Positions 16,040 to 24,212 of a stretch of 51,053 bases of DNA are shown here, piece by piece. The stretch is from PALSA-1006 sp964532405. GTDB lineage: Bacteria; Pseudomonadota; Gammaproteobacteria; Burkholderiales; Gallionellaceae. The stretch is from assembly GCA_964532405.1 (NCBI GenBank), contig CAZHIC010000019.1, positions 1 through 51,053 of the forward strand. The letters run 5' to 3'. The number at the start of each line of letters is the position of its first letter. Position 1 is the stretch's first letter. Both the position numbers and the translations under genes were made by a program. Under the pieces are notes generated by a model. The model ran no database searches. It was given only the letters and a program-made list of their open reading frames with translations, and had not been told where the DNA came from.

Positions 16040-16067
16040 TATTCGGGCGCGGCCGAAAAAAAGTTAC
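16040..16067 (-). promoter_or_regulatory. SigF-type ECF promoter of the bufferin operon
   Basis: Minus strand has GTAACT (16067-16062), 16 bases, then CGAATA (16045-16040). The msrB promoter has GTAACC-N16-CGAATA with the same spacing. It fits the consensus I recall for Caulobacter SigF (GTAACC-N16-CGAA). The predicted leader to bufA is about 145 nt. Confidence 0.75.
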
Positions 16068-16112
16068 ATGGAAATTTTTGCGGCTTGCAATTAAAGCAAA
16101 AACCGACAACGG

Positions 16113-17216
16113 CTAACGTTCGATCATTGTCCGCACCACCGCATTGAACGGCTCCACCCACTCCGGCGCGAACTGCTTGTCGCAGGCATTAACCTCGGCA
16201 ATGGCACGCAGAATGGAACTGCCATGACTGCGGGCACTGTGCTTGAGCGTCACCGCCTCAAAGGCATCCACGATGGCAATAATCTTTGCCCCCGTACAAA
16301 TTGACGCACCGCTCAGTCCGTCCGGATACCCGCTTCCATCCCAAGTTTCATGGTGATGCCGCACCATCTCGGCGGCGCTTTTCCAACCTTCCATGCGCTC
16401 CAGCAACCCGGCGGCGAACTCGGGATGCGCGTGAAGCGCGGCGCGCTCTTCCTTGCTCATCTTTTCGAGCTTGAGCCATACCGGTTCCGGCAGAAACATC
16501 ATGCCCAGATCGTGGAGATAGAGCGCCGCTTCCAATTGCACCTCATCCACTGGAGAGCCAGCCATCCGGTTGGTGTCCAATGCCAATTGATGCAGGCGAT
16601 CAGTACGTCCGGCAAACAGCGGAGAACGAGTTTCGAACTGCAAGGCGAGAGAACGGAAAAATCGCAGATCGTTTGCCTCGCTGCTTTTTGGGGAGGCTTG
16701 ACCGGAAAGTTTTCCGGTCAACACACGAAGAATTGTCTGCGGCTGAAACCCGGTAACGGTTTTAATCAGCTGGGCAGCCCCAAGCTCGATATCGCTCTGG
16801 GGAGCCTGACTCATCCGTTCCAGACCTTCCACCAGCACTGCAAGCTTGAGTTGCACCACAGGTCTGCCCGCCGCCAGTGCATCTATCGCCAACTCCAGCC
16901 GATCCAGCGCGAGCAAGACCACTTCGCCGAGCAATTGCGTATAGCGCACCTCCCCTGAACGCAAACGGGTCAAGAGTGATTCGAGCGGATGTGCGACCAA
17001 CCCGGCCACCGGCACATTGCACAGCGCGGCATCGCCCTTGATATTGTGCAGTGCGCGGAAGATGTCGGCGATCAGCACCCGGTTTTCCGGATCACGGCTC
17101 AAGCGAACCATGTCGCGCTCGATGTCATGCGCACGATCCGTCAGGGCATCAGCAAATTCGTGCAGCGCCTCTTTATCCAGAGTTGTCGGATAGGTCAATG
17201 TTTGGATGTCGGTCAT
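16113..17216 (-). CDS. Hpt domain fused to a divergent HD-GYP domain
   Basis: The 367-residue protein starts with a histidine phosphotransfer-like domain (FRALHNIKGDAAL, candidate phospho-His57) and ends with an HD-GYP domain. The latter keeps HHETWDGSGYPDG and the IVDAFEAVT segment, but the usual HDxGK reads HDLGM, replacing the lysine. HD-GYP enzymes hydrolyse cyclic di-GMP; here the activity may be altered or lost. The fusion suggests it takes phosphate from a histidine kinase relay not in the window. There is no membrane segment. The bufferin promoter lies just past its stop codon; whether it is linked to that operon is unclear. Confidence 0.82.
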   Translation of the reverse strand: MTDIQTLTYPTTLDKEALHEFADALTDRAHDIERDMVRLSRDPENRVLIADIFRALHNIKGDAALCNVPVAGLVAHPLESLLTRLRSGEVRYTQLLGEVVLLALDRLELAIDALAAGRPVVQLKLAVLVEGLERMSQAPQSDIELGAAQLIKTVTGFQPQTILRVLTGKLSGQASPKSSEANDLRFFRSLALQFETRSPLFAGRTDRLHQLALDTNRMAGSPVDEVQLEAALYLHDLGMMFLPEPVWLKLEKMSKEERAALHAHPEFAAGLLERMEGWKSAAEMVRHHHETWDGSGYPDGLSGASICTGAKIIAIVDAFEAVTLKHSARSHGSSILRAIAEVNACDKQFAPEWVEPFNAVVRTMIER

Positions 17217-17301
17217 GATTTGTCGCCACTCCTACATATAAAATTTCGTCTCAGGATAAACAAAAATCGACCCGATGACCGCCTTTATTTGAATATCTTG
17301 C

Positions 17302-17640
17302 TTACGCCTGCCACACCCCGAACCCTGCTTCACGCAGATCTATCCCCAGCGCGACCTCCTTGTCACAAGCCTCATCATAGGACATCGGGTTATATGCGTC
17401 ATAGAGGTCCGACAATAAGTGCAATCCGTATTCTTTGACGTAACGATTGGATTGGATGCCCGCCTTGTGTTTATCGAAGCGCACATCGGGGTCTAATCCC
17501 GTCATGCCGACGTAGACGCACGGTTTTCCGGTGACATAGCCGGGGTTGCAGCGCTTAAAACGGCCTTCGTAAAGAACGTCTTTCGACAGCTCGATCACAT
17601 AGACGTTATGGTGTTTGCGGCGTCCCATGGTTGCGTTCAA
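17302..17640 (-). CDS. Small GIY-YIG-like protein
   Basis: The 112-residue protein opens with NVYVIEL and continues with CVYVGMTGLDPDVRFDKHKAG, a pattern like the two strands and the conserved Arg/His helix of GIY-YIG nucleases. A later Glu in DKEVALGIDLREAG could be the metal-binding residue. A nuclease role is therefore possible but unproven. The start could be the ATG at 17640 or at 17628; the second begins MGRRKHHNVYV. It stands alone between the HD-GYP gene and msrA. Confidence 0.6.
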   Translation of the reverse strand: MNATMGRRKHHNVYVIELSKDVLYEGRFKRCNPGYVTGKPCVYVGMTGLDPDVRFDKHKAGIQSNRYVKEYGLHLLSDLYDAYNPMSYDEACDKEVALGIDLREAGFGVWQA

Positions 17641-17774
17641 ATGAGAAAAAGTGGGGTATCAATGTCTAGTGTACCCTGCTGCAAGTCCGGCTAAAAGACT
17701 ATCGGGTTTGCCGTGTCGAGCCCCGTATTTCCGCTGCTTGACTTGGCTACAGCTCCGTCTTCACAACATGGAGC

Positions 17775-18401
17775 CTATTGATACAGCCCCGGAAACTGCC
17801 TGCGCAATTGCTCCACTTTGGGCTTGTCGTTATAGACGATATACGGCTGATTCGGATGCAATGCCAAATAGTTCTGGTGATAATCCTCGGCGGGGTAGAA
17901 CTGTTGCAGCGGCACGACTTGCGTGACGATAAGCGAAGAAAAAGTTCGCGCGGCGTTGAGCTGCCGAATGGTACTTTGTGCAATTTTTTGTTGGTCAACG
18001 CCGGTGTAAAAAATTGCCGAACGATACTGGCTGCCCGCATCCGGGCCCTGGCGGTTCAACTGAGTGGGATCATGTGCCACGCTGAAAAACACTTGCAGCA
18101 GTTGCCGATACGAAACCTGTGCCGGATTGAAACGGATACGCACTGATTCGGCATGCCCGGTATCGCCATTGCCAACCTGTTCGTAATGCGCTGTGGCTGC
18201 GTCGCCGCCGGCATAGCCGGACACGACTTCAGACACGCCTTTAACGTGTTTGAACACCGCATCCACACCCCAAAAACAGCCCCCTGCGAACACCGCGGTT
18301 TCCTCGGCGGCGGCTGCCGTGGCGGTTGGCAGCATGCCCAACGCTAGCAAGAGAATAATACTACCGCAAAAATAGTTGCCGATAAATTTGATGATTTGCA
18401 T
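17775..18401 (-). CDS. msrA: Peptide methionine sulfoxide reductase MsrA, exported
   Basis: Reduces the S form of methionine sulfoxide in proteins. The 208-residue protein has a signal peptide (SIILLLALGMLPTATAAAA), then FAGGCFWG with the catalytic cysteine, GYAGGDAATAHYEQV and GHAESVRI. Its location is thus the periplasm, unlike the usual cytoplasmic MsrA. The ATG at 18401 follows AAGGGGCACC; a TTG at 18422 is less likely. It is third in an operon after msrB and the CcdA-thioredoxin fusion, which would supply electrons. The group is headed by a SigF-type promoter at 20743-20770. Confidence 0.93.
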   Translation of the reverse strand: MQIIKFIGNYFCGSIILLLALGMLPTATAAAAEETAVFAGGCFWGVDAVFKHVKGVSEVVSGYAGGDAATAHYEQVGNGDTGHAESVRIRFNPAQVSYRQLLQVFFSVAHDPTQLNRQGPDAGSQYRSAIFYTGVDQQKIAQSTIRQLNAARTFSSLIVTQVVPLQQFYPAEDYHQNYLALHPNQPYIVYNDKPKVEQLRRQFPGLYQ

Positions 18402-18418
18402 GGTGGTGCCCCTTATGT

Positions 18419-20116
18419 TCAACCGAAGGTAAAGGCAAATGCCTCTGCATCGGCATCTATAAATTCAATGCGGAAATTTCGATCTTTAATCTCACCGCTT
18501 TGGCGGACGAGCTGATACAAACGCTGCTCGTGAATTTCGCCATTGCCTTGTGCATCGGTGTCTACGCCATGATTTTTGCCGGGCGGTTTTCCATCCAGCG
18601 TGACTTTAAAGCGCACCGGCTTACCGTTGTGCGAGCTTAATACCAGATGTAAATCGCGCCCTTGAAAACGATAACTGATAGTGCCGCCGATAGATTGCAG
18701 CACGGCGGACTCTTTGGCTATTAGCCACTCTCCGCTCAACGCCCATTGATCCGACTTGAGCGTTCGCGGGGCGCTATAGCGGGCAGGCACGTCCCGTTTG
18801 ATGGCTTCGGGTGAGGTCAGATTTTCCTGACGCGCATATCCCAGATAGGTTTCCGGCGATTTCTGCGTATTCGCTGCCGCCGCCGTTGCGCCCGCCCCCG
18901 CGACCTGCACGAAGCCCCCGTTCAATGCCAAATCACTATGCGCTTCTTTGAGCAGGCTCTGGATCATCTGCTCGGTTTCCTGATACGCCCCTTCGCCAAA
19001 ATGTTGATGGCGGATGCGTCCCTGCGCGTCGATCAAATAATGCGCGGGCCAGTATTGGTTCTGAAAAGCATTCCAGATGGCGTATTGGTTATCTACCGCC
19101 ACCGGATATTTGATGCCGAGGTCGCGCACCGCCTGCCCGACATTGCCTAGGTCTTTCTCAAAGGCGAATTCGGGCGCATGTACGCCGATGATGAGCAAAC
19201 CTTGTGCGCGATATTTCTCATCCCACGCTTTCAGATAAGGCAAGGTGCGCAAACAATTGATGCAGGAGTAAGTCCAGAAATCGACCAGCACCACTTTACC
19301 GCGCAAGCTCTCCGCATTGAGCGGCGGCGAGTTGAGCCACTGCGTCGCCCCTGCTAGCGGCGGAGCCATACGTGCCTCCGCCAAATCTGCCGTAGCCGGG
19401 CGCTGCGCCAACTTCTCGATCAATTGCTGCTCGGTGTTGGCGGTGCTTAAAAAAGAAAACTGCGACAGAAAACGCGTATCCCAGCCCAGCGCGATAACTA
19501 CTACGCCCACCACCACCGCCACGCCCAGACCGCGCCGCACCCACTCCTCCGCCCCCAGGCCGCGCTTCATCAATTTAAATACCCGTCCGCCCGCCAGCAG
19601 AGCAACGCCCAACGAAGTCGCCGCACCGGCGGCGAACACCAGCAACAACAAGGCGCTGTAAAGATTCGCCCCGTTCAATGCCGCGCCCGCCAACACCAAC
19701 CCCAAGATCGGCCCGGCACAGGGAGCCCATAAAAAGCCCACAGCCACGCCCAACAACAATGAGCCTTGCAAGCTGTTTTTCTGATCGGCTTGTTGTTGCA
19801 AACGTCCGCCCAAAGCGACGAACGGACGCATCAGGCGTTCCGACAAAGCGGGGAAAATGAGCGCCACTCCCAACAGCAGCAATAACGCCATCGCCGCATA
19901 GCGACCATATTGATTCACCTCGACCAGCCATGCTCCGCCCACGGCGGCAAAGCTGGCAAGCAGCGTGAAGGTTGCCGCCATGCCCAACAGTATCGGTAGC
20001 CCGGAACGACGGAACGACTGGTCGGAACGGGCAAAGATAAACGGCAACACCGGCAGCACGCACGGGCTGAAGATGGTCAGTGCGCCACCGATATACGCGA
20101 GTAAAAAAATCAGCAT
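18419..20116 (-). CDS. CcdA-like membrane electron carrier fused to a periplasmic thioredoxin domain (DipZ-like)
   Basis: Carries reducing power from the cytoplasm to periplasmic thiols. The 565-residue protein has an N-terminal CcdA/DsbD-type domain with six or so membrane segments and its two cysteine motifs, SPCVLPVLP and APCAGPIL. A TlpA/AhpC-like thioredoxin domain follows, with active site SCINC in the segment WTYSCINCLRTLP. The C-terminal domain of about 150 residues recalls the extra domain of mycobacterial DipZ. The ATG at 20116 begins the first membrane segment; upstream residues overlap msrB. Its place between msrB and msrA indicates that it feeds electrons to both reductases. Confidence 0.9.
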   Translation of the reverse strand: MLIFLLAYIGGALTIFSPCVLPVLPFIFARSDQSFRRSGLPILLGMAATFTLLASFAAVGGAWLVEVNQYGRYAAMALLLLLGVALIFPALSERLMRPFVALGGRLQQQADQKNSLQGSLLLGVAVGFLWAPCAGPILGLVLAGAALNGANLYSALLLLVFAAGAATSLGVALLAGGRVFKLMKRGLGAEEWVRRGLGVAVVVGVVVIALGWDTRFLSQFSFLSTANTEQQLIEKLAQRPATADLAEARMAPPLAGATQWLNSPPLNAESLRGKVVLVDFWTYSCINCLRTLPYLKAWDEKYRAQGLLIIGVHAPEFAFEKDLGNVGQAVRDLGIKYPVAVDNQYAIWNAFQNQYWPAHYLIDAQGRIRHQHFGEGAYQETEQMIQSLLKEAHSDLALNGGFVQVAGAGATAAAANTQKSPETYLGYARQENLTSPEAIKRDVPARYSAPRTLKSDQWALSGEWLIAKESAVLQSIGGTISYRFQGRDLHLVLSSHNGKPVRFKVTLDGKPPGKNHGVDTDAQGNGEIHEQRLYQLVRQSGEIKDRNFRIEFIDADAEAFAFTFG

Positions 20117-20150
20117 GATGAATTCCGGGTAATGAGTTCTGTAGATCGGG

Positions 20151-20693
20151 TTATGTTGGTCGCGACACAAAGCGCAACGCTACGGTGTTCATGCAGTAAC
20201 GCAAACCCGTCGGTTTTGGGCCATCGTTAAACACATGCCCCAAATGTGCATCGCACAGCGCGCATTGCACCTCGGTGCGCGTCATGCCGAACAGGTGGTC
20301 GGCGATTTCATGGACGTTTTCGGCAGTGATCGGCTGCCAGAAACTTGGCCATCCCGTCCCCGAATCGAATTTCGTTTTCGCATCAAACAGCGCGTTGTCG
20401 CAACACGCGCAACGGTACAGGCCGGGCTCGTGTCTGTCGTAACCCGGCTGTGAAAAGGGCCGTTCGGTACCTTGTTCGCGGGTTACTTCATAAGCCAATG
20501 GCGACAGTGTTTTGCGCCATTCTGCTTTGTCTTTGCGTACCTTGGTCAAAACGGTACGCCCCAGTGCTTTTCCATCGTCGGAGAATTGCATGATGCTCAC
20601 CTTGTCACCTCCTGATGTGTTGCCGGCAAAAGAACGGGATGCCAAAAGCACAGCGACACCGGATAAAGTGAATAAAAACTGTCTGCGCTGCAT
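20151..20693 (-). CDS. msrB: Peptide methionine sulfoxide reductase MsrB, exported
   Basis: Reduces the R form of methionine sulfoxide. The 180-residue protein starts MQRRQFLFTLSG, a twin-arginine signal, and has an MsrB domain with the zinc CxxC pairs (CACC near the middle and CALCDAHLG) and GTGWPSFW. The final RYCMNTVALRF holds the catalytic cysteine. The ATG at 20693 follows GGAGGT, clearly better than the upstream start at 20732. A GTAACC-N16-CGAATA promoter lies about 50 nt upstream, divergent from the sigma-factor gene. It is the first gene of the msrB-dipZ-msrA operon. Confidence 0.95.
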   Translation of the reverse strand: MQRRQFLFTLSGVAVLLASRSFAGNTSGGDKVSIMQFSDDGKALGRTVLTKVRKDKAEWRKTLSPLAYEVTREQGTERPFSQPGYDRHEPGLYRCACCDNALFDAKTKFDSGTGWPSFWQPITAENVHEIADHLFGMTRTEVQCALCDAHLGHVFNDGPKPTGLRYCMNTVALRFVSRPT

Positions 20694-20742
20694 GATGTCT
20701 ACCTCCGGATTGAGTCTCACGTTATGATTCACTCTGACTGCC

Positions 20743-20770
20743 TATTCGACACATCCCGCTAAATGGTTAC
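20743..20770 (-). promoter_or_regulatory. SigF-type ECF promoter of the msrB operon
   Basis: Minus strand has GTAACC (20770-20765), a 16-base spacer, then CGAATA (20748-20743). This is an exact match to GTAACC-N16-CGAA, the consensus I recall for Caulobacter SigF. It lies in the gap between msrB and the divergent sigma gene. Confidence 0.8.
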
Positions 20771-20790
20771 AAATCACGCTTAAAATTCTG

Positions 20791-21330
20791 GTGACAAATC
20801 AAAACGACAATTTTGAAATATTGATGCAGCAGTCTCTGGACGGAGACCAGCGCGCCTACGCTGCTTTGCTGCAAAAGACCTCACAGATGTTGCGCCCGTT
20901 TCTGGCACGGCGTCTGAGCTTCAGCAGCGAAGTGGACGACCTGATGCAGGAGATTCTGATCTCCATCCATAAAGCGCGCCACACCTATGATGGTAACCGC
21001 CCTTATAAACCGTGGGCATTCGCTATCGCCAAATTTCGCTTTCAGGATTATTTACGTGCGCACTATTCGGATCAGCTGCGCCACGCGGTTGATTTCGACG
21101 AGCTGGAAGAAAGTTTTCATGAGCATGTAACCGAACCGGTGATGAGTTACGAATCTATCAGCGGGGAGGTGCAAAAACTCCCCGTGAAGCAGGCAACCAT
21201 TTTGCAGTTGATACATCAGGAAGGTTACACCGCCAAAGAAGTGGCCGAAAAAATGGGCATGAATGAATCAGCCGTCAAAGTCGCGGCACATCGCGCCTAC
21301 AAGATGCTGAAAGAGAAGCTGGAAAGATAA
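20791..21330 (+). CDS. sigF: ECF sigma factor, SigF-like
   Basis: A 179-residue RNA polymerase sigma factor. Region 2 holds SSEVDDLMQEILISIHKARHTYDGNRPYKPWAFAIAKFRF and region 4 holds LPVKQATILQLIHQEGYTAKEVAEKMGMNESAVKVAAHRA, a helix-turn-helix. It matches the SigF group that pairs with NrsF-type anti-sigma proteins. The start shown is a GTG with no clear ribosome-binding site; an ATG at 20824 is an alternative. Its stop overlaps the anti-sigma start (TAATG). Likely targets are the divergent msrB operon and the bufferin operon. No match to its own promoter motif was found upstream of itself. Confidence 0.9.
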   Translation: MTNQNDNFEILMQQSLDGDQRAYAALLQKTSQMLRPFLARRLSFSSEVDDLMQEILISIHKARHTYDGNRPYKPWAFAIAKFRFQDYLRAHYSDQLRHAVDFDELEESFHEHVTEPVMSYESISGEVQKLPVKQATILQLIHQEGYTAKEVAEKMGMNESAVKVAAHRAYKMLKEKLER

Positions 21331-21965
21331 TGGAAAACATTGATGATCTCGTTACCAGACTTGCGCAGGATACGACCGCAGTAAAACCTGCGCCGCATCC
21401 GTTCATGCTGAGCCTGCAATGGCTGGGCATCGCCGCGATCTATCTTGCGGTATCGCTCGCGCTTTCCGGCCTGCGCCCGGATCTTCTGGAAAAATTCCAC
21501 AGCACATGGTTCGTTGCCGAGGTTGCCGCGCTGCTCGGCATCTTCATCGTCACGTCGCTCAGTGCCGCCCTGTTGTCCTTCCCTGATCTGCATCAGAAGC
21601 GCAATCTGGCCTTGGCACCAGCATGGATGTTCGCCCTGTTCCTTCTGATCCTGTTTTTTGCCTGGCGCGCCGACAGCCCTCCCGCACCGCTGCCCGTACA
21701 TAGCTTTGAATGTACCCTCGGCATCATGTTGATGGCGCTGCTCCCGGCAGGCTGGACGTTCTACTCCATGCGCAAATATGCCAGCACGCACTATCGGCTG
21801 GCGGGGAGTGTCGTACTGCTCGCTGCTTTCAGCGTCGGCGCATTGTGGCTGCGGCTACACGAAGCAACCGACTCCATCGCGCATGTCATCGAATGGCACT
21901 ACCTGCCCATGCTCGCCATCGGAATCATCGGCTTGTGGCTGGGCAAGCGGCTGTTGAAATGGTGA
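21330..21965 (+). CDS. nrsF: NrsF-like membrane anti-sigma factor (DUF1109)
   Basis: A 211-residue inner-membrane protein with about six membrane segments, which holds the sigma factor inactive until stress. It has the FEC motif (Cys128) but no other cysteine; where Caulobacter NrsF has its second conserved cysteine, this protein reads LHEATD (Glu178). The typical LPAG and WxxP-like positions in the last helices are kept in part. It is translationally coupled to the sigma gene. Stress sensing by cysteines, if conserved, must differ from the two-cysteine form. Confidence 0.85.
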   Translation: MENIDDLVTRLAQDTTAVKPAPHPFMLSLQWLGIAAIYLAVSLALSGLRPDLLEKFHSTWFVAEVAALLGIFIVTSLSAALLSFPDLHQKRNLALAPAWMFALFLLILFFAWRADSPPAPLPVHSFECTLGIMLMALLPAGWTFYSMRKYASTHYRLAGSVVLLAAFSVGALWLRLHEATDSIAHVIEWHYLPMLAIGIIGLWLGKRLLKW

Positions 21966-22067
21966 GAGCCGCGTCCGATTGAAGTAAATCAGCCCTATTT
22001 TTGCAGGTATAATTCGCCCGTAACATTTGACACAGACAATGCCGCATCGGCATACCCGAACAGCCCC

Positions 22068-22916
22068 ATGAAAACAATCGAAATCTCCAATGAACAAGCG
22101 TTGCTCGACAAAATACTCGGCAGCCAAATCAACCTCCCGCCGCAGCCCGCTATCCTTCTGGAAATTGACAAACTGATCAACAAGCCGAACCATCATCTCA
22201 CCGCGCTCGGCAACTTAATTACCAAAGACGCCGGCCTGACCGCAGCCATCTTAAAGCTCGTCAATTCGTCGTTCTACCAATCCCCGATCCCGATCTCCAG
22301 CATTCAAAAAGCGATCACCGTGCTGGGACTAGCGCAAGTGTCCAGCCTCATCAAAACAATGTCGCTACGCAAAGCGATCGGCGGCCAAGAGCTGGCCTAT
22401 GAGAAATTCTGGGAACGCTCCGATGAGATCGCCACACTCAGTGCGCTCATTGCCCGCAAACAAATCTCGGCTTGCAATATTGCCGTAGACCAAGCGTATA
22501 TGGCAGGGTTATTCCATGAGTGCGGCGTGCCGCTCTTGATGCAACGCTTCCCCGAATATTGCCAGGCTTTCCGCCTCAATCAGGGCGACAACTGGCCGGA
22601 CTTTCGCGAGGAAGATGAACGCTTCCATACCGACCACACCGTAGTCGGATTTCTGGTGACCAAACACTGGGGTTTGCCCGAATTCGTTTGTCAGGCGGTG
22701 CGCTTCCATCACGACCGACTCAGCGTGGATCATGCCGCATTGACGCTTGTTTCAATCTTGCAGATGGCGCAGCATCTGTACAATAAAATTCACCGCAAAA
22801 AAGATGCTGAATGGCCCGACATCGGGAGACAAGTGTTGGAAGAAATTGGTGTCGGCAAGGAGGGTTCCATAGAGTTCATGGAAGACGTTATGGAAAATTT
22901 TACCCAGCAGCAATAG
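22068..22916 (+). CDS. HDOD-domain signalling protein
   Basis: A 282-residue protein made almost wholly of one HDOD domain, a catalytically inactive relative of HD hydrolases used in signalling. Visible features are LPPQPAILLEI, ITKDAGLTAAILKLVNSSFY, ISSIQKAITVLG and the later AGLFHECGVPLL and FHHDRLS. Such proteins often link stress, c-di-GMP or motility pathways, but the target cannot be inferred here. It stands alone, 102 nt after the anti-sigma gene, with a copy of repeat family 1 just past its end. Confidence 0.88.
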   Translation: MKTIEISNEQALLDKILGSQINLPPQPAILLEIDKLINKPNHHLTALGNLITKDAGLTAAILKLVNSSFYQSPIPISSIQKAITVLGLAQVSSLIKTMSLRKAIGGQELAYEKFWERSDEIATLSALIARKQISACNIAVDQAYMAGLFHECGVPLLMQRFPEYCQAFRLNQGDNWPDFREEDERFHTDHTVVGFLVTKHWGLPEFVCQAVRFHHDRLSVDHAALTLVSILQMAQHLYNKIHRKKDAEWPDIGRQVLEEIGVGKEGSIEFMEDVMENFTQQQ

Positions 22917-22949
22917 CAAGCAATATTTATCTCCCCTCTGGTGGAACGA

Positions 22950-23018
22950 CTAGCCATTCGACTAAGCACGATGAAGCCGTGCAAGTCGCTGGTTATCCCG
23001 CAAACTGGAGGGGGAGAG
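22950..23018 (+). repeat. Dispersed palindromic repeat family 1, copy C
   Basis: CTAGCCATTCGACTAAG, a CACG-atgaag-CGTG hairpin, CAAGTCGCTGGTTATCCCGC, then CAAACTGGAGGGGGAGAG. The inner palindrome differs from copies A and D but keeps the complementarity. It lies between the HDOD gene and zapE. Confidence 0.82.
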
Positions 23019-24173
23019 CTATCCCGCCATCGGCAAATTCAGCGTCACGCCCTCCGACTGGTGCGGCAAGCTTAAATAATCTCTGGATTGCATCTCGATC
23101 AACCGACTCACCGTGCGTGAAAACTCCCCGCTTTGCGCGGCATCAACGTAAAGTTCATGCGGCAAAGCCGCCGCCGAAATCACCAGCTTGACGCGGTTGT
23201 CGTAGAACACATCCACCAGCCAGATAAAGCGCTGTAGCGCAGGCGCATCCTCGGCGCTCATCTTGGGGATATGCGACACGAACACGGTGTGGAACTGATG
23301 CGCGATCTCCAGATAGTCGGTCTGCGCGCGCGGCCCGCCGCAGATTCCCATAAAATCGAACCAGACTATCCCGTGCGATAATTTCTTTACCGGAATCATG
23401 CGCCCCATGATCTCGATCTGTTTTTCATCCTGCTGCGCCACCGGACTCAGCCGTTCGAACATCTCTGCCATACGCGCTTCGCTCGCGGTATCGGCGGGCA
23501 CCATGAACAGCGACTCGCGCGTCATCTCGCGCAAGCGATAGTCGTTACCGCCGTCCACATTGAGCACCCGCAGTTCGCGCTTGAGCAGCGCGATGGTGGG
23601 CAAGAATTTCTGGCGCTGCAAACCGTTTGGATACAAGCCTTCCGGCGGATAATTAGAAGTGGTCATCAACACCACACCGCGCTCGAACATCGCCTCCAGC
23701 AAGCGTCCGAGGATCATGGCATCGGCGATGTCACTCACATGAAACTCGTCGAAACACAGCAAGCGCGTGGACTTTGCGATGTTGTCGGCCAAGGCGAGTA
23801 ACGGGTCTTTTTCCCCCGCCAGCAGTTTCATCTCGTGATGCACTTCCGCCATGAAGTTATGGAAGTGAATACGGCGCTTGCGGCGATACGGCACACAGTC
23901 GTAAAACACATCCATCAAAAAACTCTTGCCCCGCCCCACCCCGCCCCAGAAATACAAACCCTTCGGCACATCAGGACTCAACAGACTGCGTCCGAGAAAA
24001 TGATTGCGCTTGGCTTTAAAGTCGACCAATTGATGCCACAGCGTATCCAAGGCTTCAATCGCCGCCTCTTGCGCCGCATCGTGGATAAAACCCGGCTTGG
24101 CACGGGCAGCCTGATACCAAGCCTTGGGGCTCATGCTGCCGTCAGCGGGAGGAGAAAATGTGTGTTGCGACAT
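23019..24173 (-). CDS. zapE: Cell division ATPase ZapE (AFG1-like)
   Basis: An ATPase that joins the Z-ring late in division and under low oxygen. The 384-residue protein has the Walker A motif GGVGRGKSFLMD, the family stretch RRKRRIHFHNFMAEVH, the Walker B LLCFDEFHVSDIADAM and the sensor MTTSNYPPEGLY. The ATG at 24173 (MSQHTF) is chosen over a TTG at 24191. Orientation and neighbours (murJ upstream on the same strand) give no operon partner, since the gap is 39 nt and the functions differ, though co-transcription is possible. Confidence 0.93.
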   Translation of the reverse strand: MSQHTFSPPADGSMSPKAWYQAARAKPGFIHDAAQEAAIEALDTLWHQLVDFKAKRNHFLGRSLLSPDVPKGLYFWGGVGRGKSFLMDVFYDCVPYRRKRRIHFHNFMAEVHHEMKLLAGEKDPLLALADNIAKSTRLLCFDEFHVSDIADAMILGRLLEAMFERGVVLMTTSNYPPEGLYPNGLQRQKFLPTIALLKRELRVLNVDGGNDYRLREMTRESLFMVPADTASEARMAEMFERLSPVAQQDEKQIEIMGRMIPVKKLSHGIVWFDFMGICGGPRAQTDYLEIAHQFHTVFVSHIPKMSAEDAPALQRFIWLVDVFYDNRVKLVISAAALPHELYVDAAQSGEFSRTVSRLIEMQSRDYLSLPHQSEGVTLNLPMAG

Positions 24174-24212
24174 AACCGGTTCGCGGTTCAAATTAAAACA
24201 GCGCGCGCCGTC

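Noticed and set aside
21124..21150. GTAACC...CGAA match inside the sigma-factor gene
   Set aside because: Spacing is 17 not 16 and it lies inside a coding region; most likely chance.
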